Positions 32,874 to 41,087 of a DNA stretch of 41,087 bases are shown one piece after another. Below the pieces are notes generated by a model that was not told where the DNA came from, made no database searches, and saw only the letters and a program-made list of their open reading frames with translations. Position numbers and translations under genes: made by a program. Each line of letters begins with the position of its first letter. Position 1 is the first letter of the stretch. Source of the stretch: an uncultured Prevotella sp. (lineage in GTDB: Bacteria > Bacteroidota > Bacteroidia > Bacteroidales > Bacteroidaceae); contig CALUMB010000014.1 of the NCBI GenBank assembly GCA_944321645.1, positions 1-41,087 on the forward strand, written 5' to 3'.

Positions 32874-35800
32874 ATGAAAAAACTTACCATCGGACTGCTC
32901 ATGGCGGCAATGTTGCCGTCGGGCGCGTATGCACAGCGCATACAGCAAGAGCTGGGGCGCTCGGTCGTGGCAGTGACCGACGGCGCGGCGCAAAACGTGC
33001 TCGTGTCGTGGCGCAAGCTGGCCCAAGAGCCGGAGAACTGCACCTACAACCTCTACTCCAGGGCGCAAGGCTCAACGTCGTTCACCAAGCTGAACTCCTC
33101 GCCCATAGCCCAGACTAACTACCAGGTGTCGCGCACCGCCATTCCCTACGGCACGGAGCTTGCCGTGACAATGGTGTCGCCCGACGGCACCGAGGGCGAG
33201 ATGAGCCGCACGTTCCTCTTCAAGCAGCAGGCATACGGCAACGCCTTCCTCGACATCGACTTCGAGACAGAAGTGCTCAACCCCAACAACTACGAGTTCA
33301 AGTACGCCTGGCCAATGGACCTCGACGGCAACGGCGAGTACGACGCGCTGCTCGTAGACCGCCGCTACTGCGGCCTGGCGGGCGCAGCCGACCCGGGCTG
33401 CTCCACCACGAGCCACAAGCTGCAGGCATACACATTCGACGGCGAGTGCCTCTGGACGGTGGACATGGGGCCGAACATCGACATAGACGCCGGCCAGAAC
33501 GACCTCGTGGTGGCCTACGACATCAACTGCGACGGGCGCTGCGAGGTGATAATAAAAAGCTCCGACGGCACGCGCTTCTGGAACCAGGCCGCCGGCACGT
33601 GGGGAAGCTACGTGGGCGGCAGCGCTACGGCCGACACCGATGCCGACGGCATAACCGACTACACCAAGCAGGGCAAGCGCAACCCGCCTTTCTACGTCTC
33701 CATACTCGACGGCAAGACGGGCGCCGAGCTTACGCACGCCGAGCTTGACTACACAGCCATAACCGACGGCGAGGACCAATACGGCCGCGACAACCGCGCC
33801 GACTACTACGACGACAGCAACGGCCTGGAGTACGCCTTCCTCGGCGGCAAGTTCGCCATCTGCTACTTCGATGGCATACACCCCTCGCTCGCCGTGCAGT
33901 GCTACAACCGCAACAAGCAGACCGGCCACCACTACTACGTGTGCGAGTGGAAGTTCGACTGGGCCGGGGGCAAGCCCCAGAACTGGCACCACGCCTACAC
34001 CTGGGCCATGAAGAGCGCCAACCCGCCAGCCGCAGAGTTCCACCAGTGCCGCGTGGCCGACGTTGACGGCGACGGCATCGACGAGCTGATGGAGGGCGGC
34101 TACGCCGTGAACTCCACCAAGGGCCTGGTAATGTCGCCAGGCATAGGCCACGGCGACCGCTTCGACGTGAGCGACCTCGACCCCTCCAGGCCCGGCCTCG
34201 AGGTGTTCGCAATACAGCAGACCAACCTAATGGGCCAGCTGGTGTACGACGCCGCCACGGGCGAACACATCTACGAGTGGTACCTGCCCACCATTGGCGA
34301 CGTGGGCCGCGGCCGCTGCATCGACGTAGACCCCGCCAACAAGGGCTGCGAGGTGTTCTCGACCATGGGCAACCTCTACTCCGTGGGCGGCGACGTGCTG
34401 GCCACAGGCGAGACCGCCTACCCAGTGGAGGCAGTGTGGTGGGACGGCGACCTGCAGCGCGAGCTTATCGCCTCGCCTGGCGGCAGCAACCGCGGCACCA
34501 ACGTGATGGTGTCCAAGTACGACGGCACGCGCCTCGTGCAGTTCTCGCGCGAGAGCGACTGGGCCGTACACGCAGGCGGTGCCGTGCGCCCGGCCTTCAT
34601 GGGCGACATGACCGGCGACTGGCGCGAGGAGCTTATACTGATGAAGCAAAACGACCAGACAAGCACCGGCCTGGTGGGCTACGCCACCAACCTGCCCACC
34701 GACTACAGCTTCTACACGCTGCAGGAAGACCCGCACTACCGCCTCGACTGCACCACGCGCGGCTACTACCAGATGCCCTGCACGGGCTTCTACCTCGGCG
34801 GCGATATGCCATACCCGCCACTGCCGCCCACGATGGTGGCCGACCTGCGCTGGCAGGGCGGCGCGGCATGGGGCGCAAACGGTGCCGGATTCACCACGTT
34901 CGACCAGGCAACGGCGCAGAACTACGCCGACGGCAAGAGCGTAATCTTCGACATGAGCGGGCAGAACGCCCAGACAATACAGATTAACGGCACGCTGCGC
35001 CCGTCCACCGTCTACCTCATGCCCACTAAAGGCCACGACTACACCTTCGGCGGCACAGGCACGCTGGCCGGCGAGATGGAGCTGTGGAAGTCGCAGCAAG
35101 GCACGGCCACGTTCAACAACAGCCTCGCCTACACCGGCCGCACCATAATAAGCGAAGGCACGCTCTGCGTAAACGGCGCCATTGCCGGCCCTGTGGAGCT
35201 TCGCGCAAAGGGAACGCTCGCCGGCGTATGCACCGTGAACGGCGAGATGGCCTTCGAGGAAGCTCTCAACTACGAGGGCTGCCGCCTCATGCCCGGCAAC
35301 GCCGACGAGAAGTTCGGAGCCATCACCTTCGGACGCAGCCTCACGCTGCCCGGCGGCGTGTACGTGGAGATTAACGCCGCCGACGGGCAGGCCGGCAAGC
35401 TCACCGTGAACGGCGACCTCACCATCAGCGGCGAAAACGTGTTCACCGTCAACCACGACGGCACTGCGCTCGCCGCCGGGAAGTACGTCGTGGCGGAATG
35501 CACCGGCACGCTGACCGCCGACATCGACAGCATACTGACGCGCGGACTGGAGGGCATCAACTACAGGTTTGAGGTGGAAGGCAAGCAGCTCGTGCTCAAC
35601 GTGAGCGAGACACGCGCCCCGCAGCAGGGCGTGGTCTGGACGGGCGACGAGACCAACGAGTGGAACTACCAGGCCAGCAACTTCAGCTTCGGCGGCGAAT
35701 CAACACCGTTCGTCACGGGCGACGCCGTAGTGTTCAACGACGAGTCGGCCAACCGCAACGTAAACGTGAGCGACAACGTAGTGGCCTCCGGCGTAACGTT

Positions 35801-37484
35801 CGACTTTGACAACGGCACCTACACCCTCACCGGCGAAGGCGGGATAAACGGCAACGGCGGCCTGACGAAGAACGGCCAGGGCGAGCTGCGCCTCCTTGTG
35901 ACAGGCAGCAACTACACCGGCCCGACCGTAGTGAACGAGGGAACGCTCACCATCAACAACCTGGCCGACGGCGGTAAGAGCAGCAGCATCGGCGCATCGT
36001 CTGCCGAAGAGGGCAACCTCCAGCTCAATGGCGGCACGCTGAAGGTGGAAGGCACCAACATGGCCACCGACCACATAGTGACCCTCAGCGACACTTCCAC
36101 AATAAACATTGCCTCGGCATCGGCCACCATCTCGCTCAAAGGCTTGGTGAAGGGCGGCGGCTACCTCGTGAAGGACGGCCCGGGCCAGCTCAACTTCATC
36201 TACGGAGGGGAGAACCCGTTCGCAGGTCTCATCGTCAAGCAAGGCAAGGTGGCAAGCGGCTCGTGGAACACCACGTTCGGCAAGGTAGGCTCGCCCATGG
36301 TGCTGGCAGGCGGCACGGTCGACCTGCTCGACGTAAACAGCAGCTCGACGCGCCCCGTGTTCGACTACGACGTGACCGTGGTGGAAGGAACGAACAACAC
36401 AGTGATGGGTACCAAGCGCGGCGACATCAACGGCAAGTTCAAGGGCAAGGGCAACCTCACCATAGAGTCTAACGGCGTGAGAAACGACATCGGGGCCGAC
36501 TTCTCGCAGTTTGAAGGCACGCTCACCGCGCAGGGCGAGAACTTCCGCCTGCAGGACAACGTGACCGACATGGCCAAGACCAAGCTCGTGCTCGATGCCG
36601 GTGCCGTGGTGAGCCACTACAGCGACAACGGCGGCAACCAGCGCGCCGTGACCACGAAGATAGGCTCCGTGGCATCCACCGCCACCGACTGCACCCTCGG
36701 CCACAGCCAAGACAGCTACGAGGTGGGCTACAACAACGAGAGCACAACCTACATGGGAATGCTCAAGGCCAAGACCGTGACCAAGTACGGAACAGGCACC
36801 TGGATGCTGAGCAACGAGGGAAGCACGTCGAACATCACCGTCAACGGCGGTACGCTCGAGCTGACCAACAACCCCTTCAGCCCCATACCGACAGCCATCA
36901 CCACCGGCACCATCACCGTCAACAGCGGCGCATGCCTTAACGGTACGGGCGGCGGAAGCAACATTGTGGTAAATGCAGGCGGCAAAATATCTGCCGGTAC
37001 GGCCACGATGAACGGAACATTCAAAGCCACTGGCAACGTGACCATGGCACAAGGTTCCACCATCGAGGTCAAGATACAAAGCTCTGCAACGGGCAAGCCC
37101 AGCTCGCGCAAATATAGCGTGAAGGGCAATTTAACCCACAACGGCGACACGATACTTTTGGTCGTAAACGAAGGCGCAGCCCTGTTACCGGGTGACGAGT
37201 TCCAAGTGTTCACCGTCAACGGCACACACAACGGCACATTCAACATCAAGACCGTAAGCCCCGGACAAGGCATCGAGTGGGACAGCTCCGAGCTTCTAAC
37301 CAAAGGCTTGCTCCGTGTGGCAGCCACGCAAAGCATCAAGGGCTTAGTTGGCGACGGCTCGAATGTAGACGTATATTCCGTTGACGGCATCAAGCTGCGC
37401 GGCAACGTCAACCGCGACTCCGCCCTCGACGGACTCGCACCCGGAGTCTACGTGGTGGACGGCGAGAAACTGATAAAAGAGTAA
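32874..37484 (+). CDS. Giant rhamnogalacturonan lyase (PL11) fused to autotransporter-type beta repeats
   Basis: 1536 residues. A signal peptide (MKKLTIGLLMAAMLPSGAYA) leads a PL11 module at ~21-650: a beta-sandwich start (VLVSWRKLAQEPENCTYNLY), then propeller blades with calcium loops such as DLDGNGEYDALL, DINCDGRCEVIIKS and DVDGDGIDELMEGG, ending GFYLGGDMPYPPLPP. It should cleave the rhamnogalacturonan-I backbone. From ~650 to ~1480 come autotransporter-associated beta-helix repeats (NGNGGLTKNGQGELRLL and YTGPTVVNEGTLTINNL are canonical). The last ~40 residues (VDVYSVDGIKLRGN, LDGLAPGVYVVDG) are a secretion-type tail. No outer-membrane barrel is present. Catalytic assignment is good, architecture unusual. 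Confidence 0.9.
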   Translation: MKKLTIGLLMAAMLPSGAYAQRIQQELGRSVVAVTDGAAQNVLVSWRKLAQEPENCTYNLYSRAQGSTSFTKLNSSPIAQTNYQVSRTAIPYGTELAVTMVSPDGTEGEMSRTFLFKQQAYGNAFLDIDFETEVLNPNNYEFKYAWPMDLDGNGEYDALLVDRRYCGLAGAADPGCSTTSHKLQAYTFDGECLWTVDMGPNIDIDAGQNDLVVAYDINCDGRCEVIIKSSDGTRFWNQAAGTWGSYVGGSATADTDADGITDYTKQGKRNPPFYVSILDGKTGAELTHAELDYTAITDGEDQYGRDNRADYYDDSNGLEYAFLGGKFAICYFDGIHPSLAVQCYNRNKQTGHHYYVCEWKFDWAGGKPQNWHHAYTWAMKSANPPAAEFHQCRVADVDGDGIDELMEGGYAVNSTKGLVMSPGIGHGDRFDVSDLDPSRPGLEVFAIQQTNLMGQLVYDAATGEHIYEWYLPTIGDVGRGRCIDVDPANKGCEVFSTMGNLYSVGGDVLATGETAYPVEAVWWDGDLQRELIASPGGSNRGTNVMVSKYDGTRLVQFSRESDWAVHAGGAVRPAFMGDMTGDWREELILMKQNDQTSTGLVGYATNLPTDYSFYTLQEDPHYRLDCTTRGYYQMPCTGFYLGGDMPYPPLPPTMVADLRWQGGAAWGANGAGFTTFDQATAQNYADGKSVIFDMSGQNAQTIQINGTLRPSTVYLMPTKGHDYTFGGTGTLAGEMELWKSQQGTATFNNSLAYTGRTIISEGTLCVNGAIAGPVELRAKGTLAGVCTVNGEMAFEEALNYEGCRLMPGNADEKFGAITFGRSLTLPGGVYVEINAADGQAGKLTVNGDLTISGENVFTVNHDGTALAAGKYVVAECTGTLTADIDSILTRGLEGINYRFEVEGKQLVLNVSETRAPQQGVVWTGDETNEWNYQASNFSFGGESTPFVTGDAVVFNDESANRNVNVSDNVVASGVTFDFDNGTYTLTGEGGINGNGGLTKNGQGELRLLVTGSNYTGPTVVNEGTLTINNLADGGKSSSIGASSAEEGNLQLNGGTLKVEGTNMATDHIVTLSDTSTINIASASATISLKGLVKGGGYLVKDGPGQLNFIYGGENPFAGLIVKQGKVASGSWNTTFGKVGSPMVLAGGTVDLLDVNSSSTRPVFDYDVTVVEGTNNTVMGTKRGDINGKFKGKGNLTIESNGVRNDIGADFSQFEGTLTAQGENFRLQDNVTDMAKTKLVLDAGAVVSHYSDNGGNQRAVTTKIGSVASTATDCTLGHSQDSYEVGYNNESTTYMGMLKAKTVTKYGTGTWMLSNEGSTSNITVNGGTLELTNNPFSPIPTAITTGTITVNSGACLNGTGGGSNIVVNAGGKISAGTATMNGTFKATGNVTMAQGSTIEVKIQSSATGKPSSRKYSVKGNLTHNGDTILLVVNEGAALLPGDEFQVFTVNGTHNGTFNIKTVSPGQGIEWDSSELLTKGLLRVAATQSIKGLVGDGSNVDVYSVDGIKLRGNVNRDSALDGLAPGVYVVDGEKLIKE

Positions 37485-37504
37485 CCCCCAACGACACACA
37501 AGGC

Positions 37505-37536
37505 AGAGGGGAGGACGCCGACGCGCCCTCCCCTCT
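37505..37536 (+). terminator. Hairpin after the PL11 fusion
   Basis: AGAGGGGAGG (37505-37514) pairs with CCTCCCCTCT (37527-37536), 12-base loop. No long T-run; it may only partly terminate before the esterase gene. Confidence 0.55.
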
Positions 37537-37574
37537 CGCTTAAAACGCACAACACCTTAACAAGCAAAGACAAC

Positions 37575-38540
37575 ATGACAAGACTTAAAGACATCGTAGC
37601 GGCTGCCGCATTGGCGTTGCTGCCAGCCCTCGCCATGGCGCAGGAGCCTGCCGCCGTATACATCACGGCAGGACAGTCGAATGCCGACGGGCGCGAATAC
37701 GTGGACAAGCTGCCGCATTACCTGAAGGGCGGATACCGATACCTCAACTACACCAACGTCACTTCGGCCAGCGACGGGAAGTTCGGCGACATGAAGTTCG
37801 GCAAGCGCTTCGCCTTCTGCGACGTGACCAACCACTTCATCGAGCAGGCGTTGCAGGCCGACTTCTACGCCATCAAGTGCGCCTACGGCGGGACGGCCAT
37901 CGACACTGCCGCCACCTACAGCCACCTGCCCGTGTGGTGCGCCGACGCGGGATGGATTTCGCGCAACAACGCCTACCGGGGCGACATCAACACAGGCAAG
38001 TCGCTCACCAAGGCACTTACCGAAGGGTTCGCCGACTGCGTTGACTCCACGCTCTCGAAGCTGCCGCAGGGCTACGACGTGAAGGCCATAATGTGGCACC
38101 AAGGCGAGAGCGACCGCAAGCAGGCAGCCCACTACTACAAGAACTTCAAGGACATGATAAACTATATGCGCAACGCCGTCTACGCCAAGACCGGCAAGGA
38201 GAAGGACAAGACGCTGCCCTTCATCTTCGGCACGGTGTCGCACAAGAGCAAGCAGTACAGCAAGGGCGTGGAGGAGGCGCAGATGCGCGTGGCCGCCGAG
38301 CTGCCCAACGTCTACTACATAGACATGAGCGACGCGGGCCTGCTGCCCGACGTGCTGCACTTCGACTCGGCGTGGACGGAGTACTTAGGCAAGCAGATGT
38401 ACAACAAGCTCGTGGAGCTGAAGCTTGTTGACGGGGAGAAAATCGCCGTGCAGAAGCCCAGCAAGCCCCACCCCGGCGGCACGCAGCGCCAGCCGGCCGG
38501 CCGCCCCAAGCAACGGGCTGCGGGCAAGGCCGAACGATAA
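37575..38540 (+). CDS. SGNH/sialate-O-acetylesterase-like carbohydrate esterase
   Basis: 321 residues with signal peptide MTRLKDIVAAAALALLPALAMA. VYITAGQSNADGREY gives nucleophile S35. IMWHQGESD is block III of the SASA/CE6-like family. PDVLHFDSAWTEYLGKQ supplies D259 and H262. A Pro/Lys/Arg-rich tail of ~30 residues follows. The enzyme should remove acetyl esters from plant polysaccharide outside the cytoplasm. Between two PL11 lyases, O-acetylated rhamnogalacturonan is the likely substrate. The gap after the fusion gene is 90 bp, so cotranscription is possible. Confidence 0.87.
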   Translation: MTRLKDIVAAAALALLPALAMAQEPAAVYITAGQSNADGREYVDKLPHYLKGGYRYLNYTNVTSASDGKFGDMKFGKRFAFCDVTNHFIEQALQADFYAIKCAYGGTAIDTAATYSHLPVWCADAGWISRNNAYRGDINTGKSLTKALTEGFADCVDSTLSKLPQGYDVKAIMWHQGESDRKQAAHYYKNFKDMINYMRNAVYAKTGKEKDKTLPFIFGTVSHKSKQYSKGVEEAQMRVAAELPNVYYIDMSDAGLLPDVLHFDSAWTEYLGKQMYNKLVELKLVDGEKIAVQKPSKPHPGGTQRQPAGRPKQRAAGKAER

Positions 38541-38551
38541 GACACATAGCG

Positions 38552-38605
38552 AACAAACGCCAATGCCCCCGGGAACGCTCGCTCCCGGGGGCATTGGCGT
38601 TTGTT
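38552..38605. terminator. Bidirectional terminator with 23-bp perfect stem
   Basis: 38552-38574 and 38583-38605 are exact complements around an 8-base loop, between converging genes. The core is CAATGCCCCCGGGA. Confidence 0.9.
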
Positions 38606-38614
38606 GGCCTGCCG

Positions 38615-40687
38615 CTATTTCAGGAACTCGCGGGCCGGCTTGTCCGGCCCGAGGTAGAAGCCAGTCTCTGGCGGCTGGTTGTAGCCGACGTTCTCCGTGG
38701 CCACGCTCAGGCGGTAGGGTATGTCCTCCATGAGGCAGTTGATGCGGTAGTCGGTGGGCAGGGGGCTGACGTAGAGGCGCAGCTCCGTGTTGTCGGTGGT
38801 GCGCACGAGCACCTCCTCGCGCCAGTCGCCTATGATGTCGGCGCTTAGGCAGGGGTTCGACTTCGTGCCGTTGTTGAACTCGCAGCCCTCAAACTCCTTC
38901 ACGAGGGTAGTCCGCCCCGTAGTCCAGTCGTACTTGGTGACACGGTTGTGGTCGAGCATCTCGCGCAGCAGGTCGCCATCCCACCACACGGCGAAGTTGG
39001 TGGGGAGCCTCATCCCGCGCATGAACAGTGCCGTGTCGTCCTCGTCGGCCATGGCCTTGTCTTTCTTCATCTCGTCCTCGCTCGGCTTTGGCGACACCAG
39101 TTCGCCCTTTATGTTGCGTATGCCGTGGCTGTCGCTGCTCCACATCTCGAGTCCGGGGTTGGTCGGGTCGATGTCCGCCGCCATGCAGCGCCCCACGTCG
39201 ATGTTGCTCTTCAGCTGGAAGATCACCTCGCCCGTGGCGGCGTCGCGCAGCGTGGAGCCGTCGCGGCGGTTTTCGTGGCAGGCCCACACCTGGAGCTTTT
39301 CGCCCGTTGGGTCGAACACGGTCATGTGCAGTGCGTCGCCATGTCCCATGCGGGTGTTGTACAGCCCGGTGCCGTCGTTGTCAACGGCCATCGAGCCATA
39401 TATTATCTCGTCGCACCCGTCGCCGTCCACGTCAGCCACGCGCAGGTTGTGGTTTCCCTGCCCGGCGTAGTCGCGCCAGCGCTCGTCGTTGGTGTCGAAG
39501 GTCCAGCGGTTGGTCAGTTTCTTGCCGTCCCAGTCCCATGCGGCCAGCACGGTGCGCGTGTAGTAGCCCCGGCAGAACACGGCCGATGCGCGCTTGCCGT
39601 CGAAATATCCGAGTGCGGCCAGGTAGCGTTCGGAGCGGTTGCCGTGGCCGTCGCCCCAAGCCTTCACGTCGCCGCGCTCCGGGATGTAGGCTTCCGAGGC
39701 CATGGCCTCGCCCGTGAGTCCGTTGAACACGGTGATGTATTCCGGCCCCTTCAGTATGCGCCCGTCGAGCCATCCGCCGCGGTTGCTCCACTTCGCCACC
39801 GCGCCCCACATCCGCCTGCGCTCCTCGCGCGTTGGCCTGCGCCCCTCTCGGCGCATCTTGTCCATCACACGGCGAATGGAATCCCTCGCAGCCTGCTCCT
39901 TGGCGGCATACTCTTGGGTTTTCTCCCGGTTGGCCATGGCCTCCTTGGCTCCCTCGCGCCAGTCGGCGTTGGGGTCGCCGATGGGCTTGCCCTTGCCGTC
40001 GATGGTGCCGTCGGCGGTCTTCACCATAAGCTCGGCGCGGCCGTCGCCGTCGAAGTCGTAGACGATGAACGGCACGTAGTGCGCCCCGCTCCTGATGTTC
40101 GGCCCCATGTCGATGCGCCACAGGCGCGTGCCGTCGAGGCGGTAGCAGTCGAAGAGCGTGTTGCCCGTAAAGCCGCCATGGGAGTTGTCGCGCTCGTTAG
40201 AGGGGCTCCACTTCAGTATGATTTCATACTGCCCGTCGCCGTCCACGTCGCCCACGCTCGCGTCGTTGGGCGAATAGGAGTATGTGCGCCCGTCGGGCGT
40301 GGTGCCGTCGGCAGGCTTCTGCAGCCTTATGGGCAGGTAGCCTTCGGGGGCGTTTGCCGCCAGGGTGAACTTGCCGTCGCGGCCCCCGCCGCGTATCTCG
40401 TAGGTGGCGTCGCCGTCTATCGGCTTGTCGTCCACGTAGAAGGTGCCGCCCTTGGTGAGCGGCTCGGCGTTGAGCTTAACCCCGTTCCGGTAGATGTCGA
40501 AAGGCTCGCCCTTCTTGTCGCTGTACAGCGTGCGCCAGCTCACCACCACGTGACCGGCATCCTGCCTTATGGCCACCACGCCTCGGTCGAGCCGTTCGCG
40601 CTGTATGTTGTCCATGCCGTAGCGCGGCTGCGCAAGCGACGTGGCACATATGCTTGCCGCAATTACGGCCATAAAAATGTGTTTCAT
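38615..40687 (-). CDS. Rhamnogalacturonan lyase, family PL11
   Basis: 690 residues from ATG 40687 (a TTG at 40690 precedes it). Signal peptide MKHIFMAVIAASICATSLA. The N-terminal beta-sandwich contains VVSWRTLYSDKKGEPFDIYR. The propeller follows with DVDGDGQYEIILKW, DFDGDGRAELMVKT, DVDGDGCDEIIYGS and MGHGDALHMTVFDPTG, and ends ETGFYLGPDKP. These are the signatures of PL11 enzymes of the BT4170/BT4175 type. A highly charged helical insert of about 50 residues (around residues 250-305) interrupts the propeller. Convergent with the esterase. Confidence 0.95.
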   Translation of the reverse strand: MKHIFMAVIAASICATSLAQPRYGMDNIQRERLDRGVVAIRQDAGHVVVSWRTLYSDKKGEPFDIYRNGVKLNAEPLTKGGTFYVDDKPIDGDATYEIRGGGRDGKFTLAANAPEGYLPIRLQKPADGTTPDGRTYSYSPNDASVGDVDGDGQYEIILKWSPSNERDNSHGGFTGNTLFDCYRLDGTRLWRIDMGPNIRSGAHYVPFIVYDFDGDGRAELMVKTADGTIDGKGKPIGDPNADWREGAKEAMANREKTQEYAAKEQAARDSIRRVMDKMRREGRRPTREERRRMWGAVAKWSNRGGWLDGRILKGPEYITVFNGLTGEAMASEAYIPERGDVKAWGDGHGNRSERYLAALGYFDGKRASAVFCRGYYTRTVLAAWDWDGKKLTNRWTFDTNDERWRDYAGQGNHNLRVADVDGDGCDEIIYGSMAVDNDGTGLYNTRMGHGDALHMTVFDPTGEKLQVWACHENRRDGSTLRDAATGEVIFQLKSNIDVGRCMAADIDPTNPGLEMWSSDSHGIRNIKGELVSPKPSEDEMKKDKAMADEDDTALFMRGMRLPTNFAVWWDGDLLREMLDHNRVTKYDWTTGRTTLVKEFEGCEFNNGTKSNPCLSADIIGDWREEVLVRTTDNTELRLYVSPLPTDYRINCLMEDIPYRLSVATENVGYNQPPETGFYLGPDKPAREFLK

Positions 40688-40803
40688 CAACTTGTTATTT
40701 TGGGTTTGTCGTTATTGATTATGCCGAATGAAATCGCCATTATTGTGACGAGACACACGACAAAAGGTTTAACACACACGACGAAACGGCTCCGGCCACT
40801 GCG

Positions 40804-40845
40804 GAATTTAACACTTGGGAAACCGACGAAATAGAAAACGGAAAG
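40804..40845. repeat. 42-bp block associated with palindrome array 5
   Basis: Starts GAATTTAACAC, contains GACGAAATAGAAA, and matches 11556-11597 at 34 of 42 positions. It is 43 bp before the first array unit counted from CCCAAAC, as at array 2. Confidence 0.75.
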
Positions 40846-40887
40846 CCGTCCGAAGCCCTTCGCGGAGCCACAAACACGGGGCGATTT

Positions 40888-40997
40888 CCCCAAACGCGCC
40901 ATTTCGCATTGCGAAACATACCGTTTTGCAATGCGATTCGTGCCGTTTCGGAAGGCGATACGCCGCGTTTTGCAAGGCCAAAACGGCCGTTTCATAG
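40888..40997. repeat. Palindrome array 5 (5 x 22 bp)
   Basis: Units at 40888-40909, 40910-40931, 40932-40953, 40954-40975 and 40976-40997. Unit 2 reads GCGAAACATACCGTTTTGC at 40911; unit 5 is more degenerate. Confidence 0.83.
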
Positions 40998-41087
40998 GCG
41001 CTTCTGGCGGTTTTCTTGACATATTCCGTTGCACAACCACCACTCTAATGCGGCTCTAGTTTAATAAGACGTTGTAAAGTGGCATAT

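Larger units (their letters stand above)
40688..41087. other. Gene-free region with conserved block and palindrome array 5
   Basis: Upstream of the minus-strand lyase. No TAnnTTTG box is convincing near 40700-40800. It contains the block 40804-40845 and array 5; the final 90 bp hold nothing recognisable. Confidence 0.6.

Noticed and set aside
33072-37079. Long minus-strand frames opposite the PL11 fusion (for example 34227-35456 and 35700-37079)
   Set aside because: GC-rich codon bias creates open frames on the other strand. Their translations are low in complexity, match no family, and the plus-strand gene is unambiguous.
38948-40834. 628-codon plus-strand frame opposite the second PL11
   Set aside because: It is the shadow of a clear PL11 gene and runs through its signal peptide and promoter region.

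Overview
The window is chromosomal DNA from a GC-rich member of the Bacteroidales, most likely a Prevotellaceae-like gut or rumen bacterium. The evidence is the promoter grammar (TAnnTTTG -7 boxes a short way upstream of many start codons), PCMD-domain surface proteins, short Bacteroidetes secretion-type C-terminal tails, a DUF5690 transporter, FdtA/FdtB sugar genes and PL11 pectin lyases. No rRNA, tRNA, CRISPR array, phage, plasmid or transposase gene was seen. Species level cannot be fixed from the sequence alone.

Layout. 1-4620: end of a GNAT/hemolysin-family acyltransferase, purT, then a dTDP-3-amino-3,6-dideoxyhexose set (FdtA, a FemAB/GNAT-like protein, FdtB). 4731-8305 (minus): three-gene surface operon of a PCMD lipoprotein, a beta-barrel and a calycin/PCMD protein. 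8568-11247 (minus): lutABC for L-lactate oxidation, translationally coupled. 11914-16014 (minus): MATE exporter, cytidylate-kinase-like protein, phosphodiesterase, RfbB and a small HTH protein. 16327-17643 (minus): oligogalacturonate-lyase-like propeller. 18294-19882 (minus): a fragment carrying a secretion tail and an unknown HTH-like protein. 20104-25039: DUF5690 transporter, phnX, phnW and convergent ald, forming a coherent 2-aminoethylphosphonate catabolic module in which Ald can regenerate the pyruvate used by PhnW. 25397-30387: xseA-xseB, ilvE, a DUF975 membrane protein, ferritin and trmB. 30429-32330: an orphan membrane/repeat protein. 32874-40687: pectin (rhamnogalacturonan) genes, namely a giant PL11 lyase fused to autotransporter-type beta repeats, an SGNH acetylesterase and a second PL11 lyase.

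The least ordinary content is between genes. Five intergenic regions carry arrays of 22-bp degenerate palindromes in exact 22-bp register, each with at least four units. Two copies of a short non-autonomous mobile element (MITE) have 13-bp terminal inverted repeats and 9-bp target duplications. Two copies of a foldback family built from GGAGTT-type repeats are present. A roughly 100-bp dispersed promoter-leader repeat stands before lutABC, ald and ilvE.

All calls were made by reading the sequence and from recalled family knowledge. No database search was run.
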